Part shown: positions 17,552-27,893 of the stretch, one piece after another
Numbering within the stretch: position 1 is the stretch's first letter
Layout: each line of letters opens with the position of its first letter
Source of the DNA: JBJSXJ01 sp044235425
Lineage (GTDB): Bacteria > Planctomycetota > Planctomycetia > Pirellulales > Pirellulaceae
Direction: 5' to 3'
DNA: 64,000 nucleotides
NCBI GenBank assembly: GCA_044235425.1
Contig: JBIIHW010000020.1
Location: 1 to 64,000, forward strand
The notes under the pieces: model-generated
Database searches by the model: none
What the model was told of the DNA's origin: nothing
The model's input: the letters and a program-made list of their open reading frames with translations, nothing else
Made by a program: the position numbers and the translations under genes

Positions 17552-20113
17552 ATGAAACGTTTCCTGAACGATCTGTTTTCTTCTCCGTCGCTTGCCATGC
17601 GGCATCTGTTCGCATCGGATAGTGATTGCGATTACAAAGCGACGAGTGGACGAACGCTGACGAGCACGCGTGTGATCATGACGCTGCTGTGTATCTTGTC
17701 GCTCCACGCCGTGGCCTGTGTCAGTGGTCCGAATCTCGTTGCCGCTCAAGAACGAACGCCAGCGACCGCAACTGGCGCATCCAAATCTGCCATCACGAAA
17801 AAGAAAAACTCGACTGGCAAGAGAATCGACGGCGACGCGGAGGCGGACCCCTTCCGTATTCACCTTGTTCCCCTGTTGCGTAAGTACTGTTACGACTGTC
17901 ATGGGGAGAAGAAGCAGGAAGCAGAAATTGCACTCCACCAGGTAGACAATGAAGCCGCGGCACTTGCCAAACGCTCCACCTGGGAAGCGGTGTTAACGAT
18001 GATCGAAGGGCAAGCGATGCCTCCCGCGAATCATCCTCAGCCCACGGCAGCGGAACGTAAGCAAATGATTCGCTGGCTGGAAAGCTCCCTCTTCGATCTC
18101 GACTGTGAACAGGAACATGATCCTGGTCGAGTGACGATTCGGCGGCTGAACCGCGTGGAGTACAACAACACCATTCGAGATTTATTAGGAGTTGATTTTC
18201 GACCGGCGGATGACTTTCCTTCTGACGATGTTGGTTATGGATTTGACAACATTGGCGACGTGCTCTCTGTCTCACCGTTGCTCGTCGAAAAGTATCTCAC
18301 GGCTGCCGAGAAAATCGCTGCCGCTGCTGTGGCGTCCAATGTGGTTGCGATGCCGGTTGTGGAGCGACGACAGGGGAAGGACTTACAAGGCGGCGGAGAC
18401 GCGTCACTCAACTTATTCGGCAGTTACAACCTCCGCAAAGACGGCCGGGTCACGGCCAGTTTTGCCCCGAAGATTAAGGGGGCGTACCTGATACGGTTTC
18501 GGGCCGCCGCATCGCGAGCCGGTAACGAGCTCGCTCAATTGCAAGTATTCGTTGATCGCGAGCCGCAAGGGAAGATCGATGTCGACGCCACGCCGGATGC
18601 GCCGCGTGACTACACCGTTCGAGTGCGATTGGAGGCGGGCGATCGGGAAGTAAAAATCGAATTCACGAATCATCTTGTGGATGAACAGGTGGAAGATCCG
18701 AAGAAGCGTGAACGACGACTATTTCTATCGCGAGTAGAGCTGGAGGGCCCATTATCCGCGCCGCCCAAAAACAATGCGGTCGGTGGAGGCTTGGTCCTCG
18801 TGCAGCCCGGTGGCGACAAAAACGCTCGCATGGCGGCGCGGGAGACCCTGGCGCCGCTGGTGCGACGTGCTTTTCGTCGAGCGGTGAATGATCAGGATCT
18901 GGAGAATTATCTGAAGCTGGTGGAACTGGCGCTCAAACGCGAGGACTCGTACGAACGTGCGATTGAAGTGGCCCTCACCGCTTTGCTAGTTTCGCCCGAG
19001 TTCTTATTTCGCTATGAAGGTCCGCGTCCGTCCGACGCTGCTCCGACGAATGACGACCAAGGAGATCAACTGCAGAAACAAGAACTCAACGACTTCGAGC
19101 TGGCGACTCGACTTTCCTACTTTCTCTGGAGCAGTATGCCGGATGAGGAATTATTGGCGGTGGCGGAGCGAGGTGAGTTGCGACGGACAGACGTACTCGC
19201 CGCCCAAACGCGCCGCCTGTTAGGCGACAAAAAATCGATTGCATTAGCGGAAAACTTTGCCTCTCAGTGGCTCAACCTGCGCGGGCTGGAAGAAGTCACT
19301 CCCGATACCGCTCGCTTCCCCGGTTTCAACGCGGGTGTGAAGCAGGATTTGCGAAAGGAGACAGAGCTGCTCTTCGACACGATACTGCGCGAGCAGCGGT
19401 CGATCTTCGATTTCCTTACCGCCGACTTCACGTTCCTGAACGAACGACTGGCAAAGTTTTATGGTGTGGAGGGAATTAAGGGGGGGCAGTTCCGTCGAGT
19501 CTCTCTGGAGGGAACTCCTCGTCTGGGTGTGCTTACGCATGGCAGCATCCTCACACTCACCTCCAACCCCACGCGCACCTCACCCGTGAAACGAGGCAAA
19601 TGGATCATGGAAAACATCCTGGGAACTCCGCCTCCGGATCCGCCGGCTAATGTGCCGGAGCTGGAAGAGGTTCGGGGAGAGCAGCCCGCGGCGTCGCTAC
19701 GGCGACAAATGGAGATTCACCGCGCGAATCCTCAATGTGCTGTCTGCCATGTGACGATGGATCAGTTAGGGTTTGGATTCGAGAATTTTGACGCGGTGGG
19801 GCGGTGGCGGGAACGCGAGGGTGAGCAACCGGTGGATGCCTCGGGGGAACTTCCCGGCGGATCGAAGTTTTCCGGCCCACGCGAATTAGTTACAATTCTG
19901 ACTCGCAAAAAAGCCGAGTTTAGTCGTACGTTAGCGGAGCGGATGTTAACGTACAGCTTAGGTCGAGGGCTGGAGTTTACCGATCGCTGTGCGGTTGATG
20001 AGATTATGAAAGTGCTGGAGCGTGACGAGTACCAGCTACAGGCACTTGTGCTGGCCATCGTGCAATCGGAACCATTCCGCCTGCGCCGCAGCACTGAGAA
20101 AACTGAAAACTAG
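17552..20113 (+). CDS. Secreted DUF1587/DUF1595/DUF1592/DUF1588/DUF1585 protein with heme-binding motif
   Basis: 853 residues. An internal hydrophobic stretch (MTLLCILSLHAVACVSG, about 45-62) is the export signal. Order: cytochrome-like segment with CYDCH (112-116) and AMPP; DUF1587 starting RRLNRVEYNNTIRDLLG; a carbohydrate-binding-like beta domain (about 290-380); DUF1595 (VRRAFRRAVNDQDL); DUF1592 (FELATRLSYFLWSSMPDEEL); DUF1588 (GVLTHGSILTLTSNPTRTSP); and C-terminal DUF1585 (YSLGRGLEFTDRC). This domain set is a planctomycete/verrucomicrobial exported family normally paired with a DUF1552 protein, which follows 83 bp downstream. Its reaction is unknown. Confidence 0.92.
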   Translation: MKRFLNDLFSSPSLAMRHLFASDSDCDYKATSGRTLTSTRVIMTLLCILSLHAVACVSGPNLVAAQERTPATATGASKSAITKKKNSTGKRIDGDAEADPFRIHLVPLLRKYCYDCHGEKKQEAEIALHQVDNEAAALAKRSTWEAVLTMIEGQAMPPANHPQPTAAERKQMIRWLESSLFDLDCEQEHDPGRVTIRRLNRVEYNNTIRDLLGVDFRPADDFPSDDVGYGFDNIGDVLSVSPLLVEKYLTAAEKIAAAAVASNVVAMPVVERRQGKDLQGGGDASLNLFGSYNLRKDGRVTASFAPKIKGAYLIRFRAAASRAGNELAQLQVFVDREPQGKIDVDATPDAPRDYTVRVRLEAGDREVKIEFTNHLVDEQVEDPKKRERRLFLSRVELEGPLSAPPKNNAVGGGLVLVQPGGDKNARMAARETLAPLVRRAFRRAVNDQDLENYLKLVELALKREDSYERAIEVALTALLVSPEFLFRYEGPRPSDAAPTNDDQGDQLQKQELNDFELATRLSYFLWSSMPDEELLAVAERGELRRTDVLAAQTRRLLGDKKSIALAENFASQWLNLRGLEEVTPDTARFPGFNAGVKQDLRKETELLFDTILREQRSIFDFLTADFTFLNERLAKFYGVEGIKGGQFRRVSLEGTPRLGVLTHGSILTLTSNPTRTSPVKRGKWIMENILGTPPPDPPANVPELEEVRGEQPAASLRRQMEIHRANPQCAVCHVTMDQLGFGFENFDAVGRWREREGEQPVDASGELPGGSKFSGPRELVTILTRKKAEFSRTLAERMLTYSLGRGLEFTDRCAVDEIMKVLERDEYQLQALVLAIVQSEPFRLRRSTEKTEN

Positions 20114-20196
20114 AAACTGACAACTGAAAATCGAAAACTAAACATCATCGTGAATCGAGTGCAGCCGGATTCTTGATTGGAAACTAAGGGTCGAGC

Positions 20197-21609
20197 ATGA
20201 ACACCACGCAGATGAGCTCGGGGCTTCGAGAGGATCGATTGGGTCGGCGACTGTTTCTGCGTGGGGCTGGCGTGAGTATGGCTCTGCCGTGGCTGGAGTC
20301 GCTGCTACCTGGCGTGCGTCGTTCGGCGCAGGGCGCTTCCCAGTCTGGGACTCCGCCGGTGCGACTGGCGTTCGTCTTCTTCCCGAACGGCGCGATTATG
20401 GATTCCTGGAAGCCAAAACAGGAAGGTACGGGTTTTGAGTTTTCGCCGACTTTAGAGCCGCTGGCTGCCCATCGCGACGATCTGCTGATCCTCTCTGGAC
20501 TGGCACAGGACAACGGACGAGCCAAGGGTGATGGGCCGGGCGATCATGCTCGCTCGGCGGCGTCGTTTCTCACGGGTGCTCATCCGGTGAAGACCGCGGG
20601 AGCGGACATTCGCGTCGGGGTATCCGCCGATCAACTAGCCGCCGAACTCATCGGTGGCCAAACTCGACTACCCTCCTTGGAGCTGGGCATCGAACGAGGC
20701 AAGCATGCGGGCAGTTGTGACTCCGGTTACAGCTGTGCTTACTCGAACACCATTTCCTGGAAGAACGGCACGACGCCGGTCGCCAAAGAGATTCAGCCAC
20801 GACTGGTTTTCGATCGGTTGTTTGGCAGTCAGTCTGGCAACGACCGTTCCGATGCCGCTCGAGCGTTCTATCGGCGCAGCATCCTCGACCTGGTCGCCAG
20901 CGATGCCGCTCGACTGCAGCGCACGGTTGGCCAAACCGATCGTCGTAAGCTGGACGAGTACTTCACAGGCATTCGTGAATTGGAAACTCGGATTGAGCGA
21001 GCGGAGCGTGAGGCGGCGGCGGTGGCGAGTGAGAAGCGGCGTGAAGCGGCGGCGGCCGCACCACCCAACATGGAAATCGCGTATGGGGTACCGACCGACG
21101 TCATGCAGCATATTCGTTTGATGTATGACCTGCTGGCATTGGCATTTCAAACCGATACGACCCGAGTGGCGACGTTGATGCTGGCGAATGAAGGCAGCAA
21201 TCGCAGTTATTCCATGGTGGATGTGAAGGAAGGTCATCACCAGCTTTCTCATCATCAAGGCAATCAAGAAAAGATTGAAAAGATTCGGCGCATTGATCAT
21301 TTCCTGGCAACGCAGTTTGCTTATTTCATCGAGAAGATGAAATCGATTCGCGAAGGTGAGGGCACGTTGCTGGATAACAGCTTGATCGTCTATGGCAGTG
21401 GCCTGGGTGATGGTAACGCTCATAATCATCACGATCTCCCGATCGCACTGGCAGGACGTGGTGGTGGCACGGTCACTCCGGGGCGGCATATCGTTTATCC
21501 GCGTGATACACCACTGAACAATCTCTTCCTCTCGATGCTCGATCGAGCTGGTGCTCAGTGTGAGCGACTGGGTGACAGCACAGGGCTACTGCCGCAACTG
21601 AACGTCTAG
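20197..21609 (+). CDS. DUF1552 protein, Tat-exported
   Basis: 470 residues. Leader LGRRLFLRGAGVSMALPWLE is Tat-like. The DUF1552 domain shows FFPNGAIMDSWKP, GDHARSAASFLTGAHP, ANEGSNRSY, GHHQLSHH and GSGLGDGNAHNHHDLP, with the conserved His/Asp residues of this relative of DUF1501. It follows the DUF1592-type gene in the family's usual order, suggesting a shared exported complex or pathway. An AGGG eleven bases before the ATG is a plausible ribosome site. Confidence 0.9.
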   Translation: MNTTQMSSGLREDRLGRRLFLRGAGVSMALPWLESLLPGVRRSAQGASQSGTPPVRLAFVFFPNGAIMDSWKPKQEGTGFEFSPTLEPLAAHRDDLLILSGLAQDNGRAKGDGPGDHARSAASFLTGAHPVKTAGADIRVGVSADQLAAELIGGQTRLPSLELGIERGKHAGSCDSGYSCAYSNTISWKNGTTPVAKEIQPRLVFDRLFGSQSGNDRSDAARAFYRRSILDLVASDAARLQRTVGQTDRRKLDEYFTGIRELETRIERAEREAAAVASEKRREAAAAAPPNMEIAYGVPTDVMQHIRLMYDLLALAFQTDTTRVATLMLANEGSNRSYSMVDVKEGHHQLSHHQGNQEKIEKIRRIDHFLATQFAYFIEKMKSIREGEGTLLDNSLIVYGSGLGDGNAHNHHDLPIALAGRGGGTVTPGRHIVYPRDTPLNNLFLSMLDRAGAQCERLGDSTGLLPQLNV

Positions 21610-21623
21610 CAGGTGATTCAGGC

Positions 21624-23282
21624 GTGGATAAATCTGCTGGCGAACAAGTGATCGAGGAAGGTGACTGGCAACCGAACAGTCGTCTGCCCGCGTGGGGGCG
21701 AGCGGACTTACCGGAGGCGCCGGCTTTTTCCTGGCGGCAAATCGCACGGCTGATTGGCCCTGGCATCGTGATGATGGGGATTCAGATTGGTGGCGGCGAG
21801 TGGCTGTTTGGTCCCGAACTGACGGCCCGCTATGGCGGCGGTTTGATGTGGATTGCCACAATCGCGATTCTCTTGCAGGTTTTTTACAACATCGAGTGTG
21901 GACGGTATGCGCTCTATTGCGGTGAACCCGTTTTAACGGGCTTCATGCGACTGGCGCCGGGACCCAAATTCTGGTTTGCGCTGATCCTGCTGCTGAATGC
22001 TTCCGCCTTGATACCCGGGCTCTCCACTCACGGTGCGGCGCTGATCGTGGCCCTGAAACTGAATCGACCGCCGGGCGAAGAGGATCGCTTACTGGTAACG
22101 CATTGGGCCTACGTTTGCTTGATCGGGACCGTCCTTCCGGTACTGATCGGAGGCAAGGTCTATAATATGTTGCAGGCGGTTATGACGGCCAAGGTGCTCA
22201 TGGTTTTGGGTTTTTGTCTGTTCATCGGTCTGTCGCTGGTGGGCTATGAGAACTGGCTGAACGTATTCAGTGGTTTTCTCAAATTCGGACACGTGCCCGT
22301 AGCGCGCCCGGATGGAAAAGAAGCGGTCGTGAATCTCTTCACGGAATATTGGCAGACCGGCTCTTGGCCTGCCATCGCCATGGCTAACATTGCCGTGCTC
22401 GGTGCCTTCGCTGGGTATGCTGGCGGTGGTGGACTTAGCAATTCCACTTACAGCAATTTTGTGCGCGACAAAGGCTGGGGCATGGGAAAACTCGTCGGTG
22501 CCATCCCGAGTGCGGTGGGTGGAAGAAATGTAGAGTTGAGTCATCATGGCAAGACATTTCCGATCAATAGTGAAAACCTGAGCCGCTGGCGTGGCTGGTG
22601 GAAGGTGATTCTGCGTGATCAAATTTTGATCTGGGCTCCCGGCTGCTTCATGGGGATGGCTTTACCAGCACTCATGTCGATTGAATTCGCGCAGTACTCA
22701 GAGCTCCCACAGGCAGGAGCGAATGCCAAGATCGCTCAGGCACTGATCACGGCCGATGGCTTGCGACGAGCGCCATATCTCACCGCCCCTGCTGCGCAGC
22801 TGCTCTGGATCATCGCAGTGCTGACGGGGCTGGCGGTGATGCTGCCGGGTCAAATGTCGATTGTGGATGATTTTAGTCGGCGCTGGACAGATGCCATCTG
22901 GTCATCCAGCAAAACGGTACAGCGCACCATGAAGCCGCATCAGGTTTCGCGAATCTATTATCGTATCCTGGCACTTTATGTTTTTTGGTCGTTCATCTGC
23001 GCTTATCTTTTTACGAACTATGGCACACCGAAGCTAATGACCATCGTGATCGCGAATTTGAACAATTTAGCAATTGGCATCACGGCATTTGTAGTTATTT
23101 ATATGAATCATCGCTTGCTGCCACAGCCATTAAGACCGCGTTGGTATCAGACGCTTGGCATGATCGGTTGCGGTAGCTTTTACTTAGGACTTTCGGCATT
23201 GGTCTTTTTCCACGATCAATTGCCGTTTCTTATCAAGACTTGGCAGTCGCTTATGGGGCGAGCCGACGCACTCGGTGGTTGA
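21624..23282 (+). CDS. Nramp-like divalent metal transporter family membrane protein
   Basis: 552 residues from a GTG at 21624, with about eleven to twelve membrane segments. The first helix begins LIGPGIVMMGIQIGGGEW, matching the position of Nramp helix 1 but without the DPGN metal-binding signature; the helix 6 MPH motif of true Nramp proteins is also not seen. Most of its length (for example NASALIPGLSTHGAALIV and LAVMLPGQMSIVDDFSRR) looks like a planctomycete/verrucomicrobial branch whose cargo is uncertain. It starts 14 bp after the DUF1552 gene and probably shares its transcript. The 3' end overlaps the convergent NHL gene by 32 bp. Confidence 0.8.
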   Translation: MDKSAGEQVIEEGDWQPNSRLPAWGRADLPEAPAFSWRQIARLIGPGIVMMGIQIGGGEWLFGPELTARYGGGLMWIATIAILLQVFYNIECGRYALYCGEPVLTGFMRLAPGPKFWFALILLLNASALIPGLSTHGAALIVALKLNRPPGEEDRLLVTHWAYVCLIGTVLPVLIGGKVYNMLQAVMTAKVLMVLGFCLFIGLSLVGYENWLNVFSGFLKFGHVPVARPDGKEAVVNLFTEYWQTGSWPAIAMANIAVLGAFAGYAGGGGLSNSTYSNFVRDKGWGMGKLVGAIPSAVGGRNVELSHHGKTFPINSENLSRWRGWWKVILRDQILIWAPGCFMGMALPALMSIEFAQYSELPQAGANAKIAQALITADGLRRAPYLTAPAAQLLWIIAVLTGLAVMLPGQMSIVDDFSRRWTDAIWSSSKTVQRTMKPHQVSRIYYRILALYVFWSFICAYLFTNYGTPKLMTIVIANLNNLAIGITAFVVIYMNHRLLPQPLRPRWYQTLGMIGCGSFYLGLSALVFFHDQLPFLIKTWQSLMGRADALGG

Positions 23283-24426
23283 GCGTATCGCCGATGTACA
23301 GGGTCCCATCGGGCGCGATGCCGATTCCATGGGGTCGATCCAGTTGTGCTTGGGTAGCGGGGCCGCCGTCGCCTTGGCCTCCGCGCTGTTGGGGCCCCCC
23401 GCCCGCGATGGTACTGATGAGTCCCGTGGCTTTGTCAATTCGCCGAATGGCTTGGTTCTCGGTATCAACCACGTAGAGGTTGCCTTGTTGATCGAGTGTG
23501 ATTCCTTTGGGACCATCGAAGTTAGCTTGAAGCGCGGGACCACCGTCACCGCTAAATCCTTTTTGACCGGTACCGGCGACCGGATGCCAGCTGCCGTCGT
23601 CGCATCCTAAGCGCCACACGCTATGCCCTTCGCGCAGTGCCACCCACAATTCGCCTCGAAAAAAATAGAGTGCTCGAGGACCAAGTACCGGTCGCTCGCT
23701 GGCTTGTTGTCCGGCCGTAGGAAGTTTCTTCTCACCATTACCTGCGATCGAGGTCACAATACCTGTTTTCAAATCGACTCGACGCACTCGATGATTACCG
23801 ATATCGGCGATGAGTAATCCTTGTCGATCGTCGATGACGATGCTGTGTGGTTGGCGAAAGGTCGCTTTCGTGGCTGGTCCACCGTCTCCTGAGTAACCAG
23901 CTTGGCCCGTGCCCGCGATGGTAGTGATGACGCCGGTGTTCGCTGCCACTTTTCGGACCACGTGATTCATCATTTCGACGAAGTACATGTTTCCCGCGGT
24001 GTCGAAACGGACTTCATACGGTTCGTTCAAGCGAGCGGCGGTAGCGGGTCCACCGTCGCCGTCGTAGCCCTTTTCGCCACAGCCAGCGACCGTCGTGATG
24101 TGGCCGGTTTTTAGATCCAAGCGACGCACTCGATGATGCCGCACTTCGGTGATGTAGAGTGCTTGATCGGGACCAATCTCCACTCCGAACGGATCACCGA
24201 TCGGCACCTCGCGAGCTGGCCCGGAGGCTGGTCCTGCCGCTGGCTGGCCGGTCCCCGCCACGGTGTCGATCGTGCGTGAAGATTCCGCTGCCGTGGCGAG
24301 TGCCGCCCAGCTGATGAACGATGCCGCAATGAACACCGTGAGGATCAAGAGCCACATGAACGTGGAACAGGGATCGACGCATCGGACGAGGCGGATAAGG
24401 CGGACGGGGACCATTGATGAGATCAC
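23251..24426 (-). CDS. Secreted NHL-repeat beta-propeller protein
   Basis: 391 residues. A long basic N-terminus precedes a hydrophobic export signal (MWLLILTVFIAASFISW, about 24-40). The rest is a series of about six NHL-type repeats, recognisable by GDGGPATxAxL, the recurring TVAG or TIAGTG, and NHRVRRVD; this is the class of six-bladed propellers that bind ligands or proteins. No catalytic residues are visible. The start could also be the Met at residue 5. Confidence 0.88.
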   Translation of the reverse strand: MISSMVPVRLIRLVRCVDPCSTFMWLLILTVFIAASFISWAALATAAESSRTIDTVAGTGQPAAGPASGPAREVPIGDPFGVEIGPDQALYITEVRHHRVRRLDLKTGHITTVAGCGEKGYDGDGGPATAARLNEPYEVRFDTAGNMYFVEMMNHVVRKVAANTGVITTIAGTGQAGYSGDGGPATKATFRQPHSIVIDDRQGLLIADIGNHRVRRVDLKTGIVTSIAGNGEKKLPTAGQQASERPVLGPRALYFFRGELWVALREGHSVWRLGCDDGSWHPVAGTGQKGFSGDGGPALQANFDGPKGITLDQQGNLYVVDTENQAIRRIDKATGLISTIAGGGPQQRGGQGDGGPATQAQLDRPHGIGIAPDGTLYIGDTLNHRVRRLAP

Positions 24427-24705
24427 CTGATTGCTGGGAAACGAATGATTGAAAGGAACGACTTGTGGGAGGACAAGGTGTCGTTCATGCTAAACGGTTA
24501 GGAGCTTCTTCCCAACCCTGTAGGTGAGATACGGTAGAAAATGGGGCCGAGAGAGTTGTTTCGCAGGACGACGAGGATTTTCAACCTGAAATCCCTGGGT
24601 TTTAATACTTGGTGGCAATGTTTGGTTGTGATAGGTTAAATCTTCCAATAGGTCGTCTTATCTCGTTACCTGCCCTCCTCTGTCATTCATCGCCGGAGTC
24701 GTACG
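24427..24705. other. Divergent intergenic region
   Basis: Separates the NHL gene from the Spy-like gene. No structure or gene that I can support. Confidence 0.5.
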
Positions 24706-25632
24706 ATGATTCGCCGTCTCGCATGGTCATTTTCTTTGGTATTGATCACCTTGACGAGTCTGCTAGTTGTGGGCGCTGGTTGGGCTCAGCAGGAAGGGGC
24801 TGGTGGTCGTGGAGGCGCAGGGGGTTTCGGCGGTGGCCTGGGCGGGTTCGGCACAAATCGCCTCATGCTGCTGCAGATCGAAGCGGTTCAGAAAGAATTG
24901 AAGCTGACGCCCGAACAGATTGCCGCTCTGGAGAAACTTCGTCAGGAGCTGCGACCACAGCGTCCGGCTGGTGCTGGAGCGCCGGGTGCGCCCGGCGGTC
25001 AACGCGGCCCCGGAGCTCCCGGTGCACCAGGTCGACGTGGTGGTCCGCGACCGGGTGATGCTCCGGCCGCTCCGGGTCGTACCGACGACGTGCGCTACGA
25101 AGATGGCAGCGTGAATCGGTTCTTCATTCAGAACCAACCAGAACCGCCAGCGGGCGGAGTTCGACGTGGCAACCTGACGCCGGAACAAATGCAGCAGTTT
25201 CGCCAGCAGATGGAAGAACGGGCCAAACGTGAACGAGAAAAGCTGGCTGAGATTCTTAAACCCGAGCAACTCAAGCGACTCAATGAAATCGTCATTCAGT
25301 TGCAAGGCACTGGCGCGCTGTCTGATCCCGAAGTTGCCAAGCAGTTGGAGTTGACCGAAATGCAGAAGGAGGAGATCACAAAAGTTCGTCGTGAGTCCAT
25401 GGAGTCGAATCGCGAAGAGTTGCGAACGCTGATTCAAGGTCAGGATCGAGAGGCGGCACGGAAGAAGATGGCTGAAGTTCGCAAAGCCACCGACGAAAAG
25501 GTGCTGGCGGTTTTAACAGCATCGCAGCGGCAGAAATTTGAATCACTCAAGGGGGCACCATTCACCATGCCCGAAGGCGCTTTGCGACCAGGTCCTGCCG
25601 CTCCTCCACGTGCCAATAACAACAAGACCTAA
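24706..25632 (+). CDS. Secreted Gly/Pro-rich protein with Spy/CpxP-like LTPEQ motifs
   Basis: 308 residues with signal peptide MIRRLAWSFSLVLITLTSLL ending at GWAQ. A Gly-rich stretch (about 28-48) is followed by LKLTPEQIAALEKLRQEL, a collagen-like GAPGAPG section (about 88-125), NLTPEQMQQFRQQM, a charged helical region and another helix pair. The repeated LTPEQ motifs resemble the LTxxQ signature of Spy/CpxP periplasmic chaperones; the all-helical C-terminal half fits. It may be co-expressed with the DUF1549/1553 gene 63 bp downstream. Confidence 0.7.
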   Translation: MIRRLAWSFSLVLITLTSLLVVGAGWAQQEGAGGRGGAGGFGGGLGGFGTNRLMLLQIEAVQKELKLTPEQIAALEKLRQELRPQRPAGAGAPGAPGGQRGPGAPGAPGRRGGPRPGDAPAAPGRTDDVRYEDGSVNRFFIQNQPEPPAGGVRRGNLTPEQMQQFRQQMEERAKREREKLAEILKPEQLKRLNEIVIQLQGTGALSDPEVAKQLELTEMQKEEITKVRRESMESNREELRTLIQGQDREAARKKMAEVRKATDEKVLAVLTASQRQKFESLKGAPFTMPEGALRPGPAAPPRANNNKT

Positions 25633-25695
25633 CTTCGTTTGATCAGTTAAACGGGCACTAGCGGATTCCGCAAACCATTTCGACGGCGCCTTACC

Positions 25696-27885
25696 ATGGC
25701 TGAGCCACCGGGTCTCTATCGTACCAAGTTGATTGCCACGGTGCCGGGCAAGTTTGCACTCCGTAGGACTCTGCTGAGCGTTTTACTTCTGAGCGTCGTC
25801 GTACCGAGTGCTCTAGCGCAGGAGCTTCAGAACTCCTTGCGGGCCACTGCCGCGGAATCTGCAGCTGATTCTTCTGTGCATGCAAACGCTTCCGCTGCAC
25901 TCATCTCCCTGCGACGCACGCCCCTGCCACTGCCGACGGAGCTGAAACAAAAGGTGGAGCTACGGCAGCGCATCGATGCCTGGCTGCAAGCCAGTTGGAC
26001 AAGTCGGTCCATCGAACCGACGGAGCTCGCGGATCGTCGCACCCTCGCGCGACGCCTATCTTTTGACCTGACGGGCTTGCCACCGGAGGTCGACGATGTC
26101 GAAGCGTTCGTCAACAGTGCAGCCCCGAATGCCTATGAGTTGCTCGTGGAGCGTTGGCTCAGCAGCCCTCATTTTGGCGAGCGGATGGCGGTTTTTTGGT
26201 TGGACTTGGTGCGTTATGCCGACACGGTGGGCTATCACGGGGACCAAGAGCATCATGCGTCGCCCTATCGTGACTATGTGATTGACGCCTGGAATCAGAA
26301 TCTATCATTCGATCAATTCACGCTCGAGCAACTCGCGGGCGATCTGTTACCCAATCCCTCTCCCGATCAGTTGGTTGCTACTTGCTATAACCGCTTACTG
26401 CAAACGTCTCACGAAGGAGGTGTGCAGGCCAAGGAATACTTGGCCATCTATGCGGCGGATCGAGTGCGTAATCTGTCGACGGTTTGGCTAGCGGCCACGA
26501 TTGGGTGCGCGCAGTGCCATGACCATAAATATGATCCTTATACGATTCGCGATTTTTACGCTCTGTCTGCTTTTTTTGCCGATGTGGACGAGGAGCGGCA
26601 TTTACGGGGCGAGGGTGGAGATACGATCCCTACGAAGCGTTTTCCTGAACTTTCCGTCTTGATCCGTCGTGAGCGTGAGGCGATGGTGACGCGGCCACGT
26701 CCCGTCATGATCACTCGTGCGCTCCCGACACCGCGGACGGTTCGAGTTTTACCACGTGGTAACTGGCTGGATGAATCGGGTGAAGTTGTCGAACCTGCCA
26801 CACCAGCGATATTTCGCTCCACCGTTGTCAGCGCATCTTCACCAGTCCAGCGTCGACTGACCCGACTTGACCTCGCGCACTGGCTTACAGACGCTCAGCA
26901 GGGAGCTGGCGTTCGCACCGCCCAGGTATTTGTTAATCGCCTGTGGGCACTTTTTTTTGGTAGTGGTTTATGCGGCTCACTGGAAGACTTTGGCGCTCAG
27001 GGTGATCCGATCCTGCATCCCGATCTACTCGATGACTTAGCGCGAGACTTTATTGCCAGTGGCTGGGATGTGAAACGGTTGGTGCGGGAGATGGTCACCA
27101 GTCGCGCGTATCAGCGTTCATCCCATGCATCGGGTCACAGTTTGAAGGTCGATCCGAATAATTTTCAGTTCGCGCGGCAGGGCCAATGGCGGCTGCCAGC
27201 CGAGACGATTCGTGATGTGGGATTGGTCACGAGTGGATTGCTGGTACGGGAGATGGGTGGCCCCAGTATTCGACCCTATCAGCCGGCTGGCTATTATCGT
27301 TACTTGAACTTTCCGACTCGTGAGTATCGTGCCGACACCACCGCCGCTCAGTGGCGACGTGGGGTTTACATGCATTGGCAGCGCCAGTACCTGCATCCCA
27401 TGCTAAAGGCCTTTGATGCACCGAGTCGCGAGGAATGTACTGCGTCGCGACCACGGTCCAACACGCCACTGGCAGCACTGGTCCTGCTCAACGACCCATC
27501 CAGTGTGGAAGCGGCACGTGGCCTGGCACAGCTCACCCTACAGCAGCTCGAGGACTCATCTTCCACAACCGTCAAGCGGACCGAAGCTCAGGCTGACCAT
27601 CAGCGGGACAAAGCGGCGACGAGCGGTGCGGATGATGAAGCGCTACGATGGGCATTTGCGCGTGTGCTGAGTCGGCCTGCGGAAGAGCCAGAGGTGCGTG
27701 TGCTGCGCGAGCTCCTACAGACCAGTCGTGAGTATTTTGGTGAACGGCAGTCAGCGGCCGAGCAATTGATCGGCGTCGGCACTGCTCCGAGGCCCGCTTT
27801 GCGGGCGAATAAACAGGAGCTGGCAGCTTGGATCAACGTCAGCCGCGCGCTCTTAAATCTGTCCGAAGCGATCACTCGGGAGTAA
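25696..27885 (+). CDS. Secreted DUF1549/DUF1553 protein without N-terminal cytochrome domain
   Basis: 729 residues. Signal peptide around LLSVLLLSVVVPSALAQ (about 30-46). DUF1549 follows (RRLSFDLTGLPPEVDDVEAF ... FWLDLVRYADTVGYHGDQ) with one heme-type motif CAQCHDHKYDP (about 274), then a shortened linker and DUF1553 (LARDFIASGWDVKRLVREM). Unlike 7083-10712 and 52112-55792, it has no CxxCH domain ahead of DUF1549 and no sandwich insert. The DUF1501 gene begins 8 bp after its stop, the standard pairing. Confidence 0.92.
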   Translation: MAEPPGLYRTKLIATVPGKFALRRTLLSVLLLSVVVPSALAQELQNSLRATAAESAADSSVHANASAALISLRRTPLPLPTELKQKVELRQRIDAWLQASWTSRSIEPTELADRRTLARRLSFDLTGLPPEVDDVEAFVNSAAPNAYELLVERWLSSPHFGERMAVFWLDLVRYADTVGYHGDQEHHASPYRDYVIDAWNQNLSFDQFTLEQLAGDLLPNPSPDQLVATCYNRLLQTSHEGGVQAKEYLAIYAADRVRNLSTVWLAATIGCAQCHDHKYDPYTIRDFYALSAFFADVDEERHLRGEGGDTIPTKRFPELSVLIRREREAMVTRPRPVMITRALPTPRTVRVLPRGNWLDESGEVVEPATPAIFRSTVVSASSPVQRRLTRLDLAHWLTDAQQGAGVRTAQVFVNRLWALFFGSGLCGSLEDFGAQGDPILHPDLLDDLARDFIASGWDVKRLVREMVTSRAYQRSSHASGHSLKVDPNNFQFARQGQWRLPAETIRDVGLVTSGLLVREMGGPSIRPYQPAGYYRYLNFPTREYRADTTAAQWRRGVYMHWQRQYLHPMLKAFDAPSREECTASRPRSNTPLAALVLLNDPSSVEAARGLAQLTLQQLEDSSSTTVKRTEAQADHQRDKAATSGADDEALRWAFARVLSRPAEEPEVRVLRELLQTSREYFGERQSAAEQLIGVGTAPRPALRANKQELAAWINVSRALLNLSEAITRE

Positions 27886-27893
27886 CCACGATC

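Noticed and set aside
20668..21489. 273-codon minus-strand open frame
   Set aside because: Antisense to the DUF1552 gene and without recognisable features.
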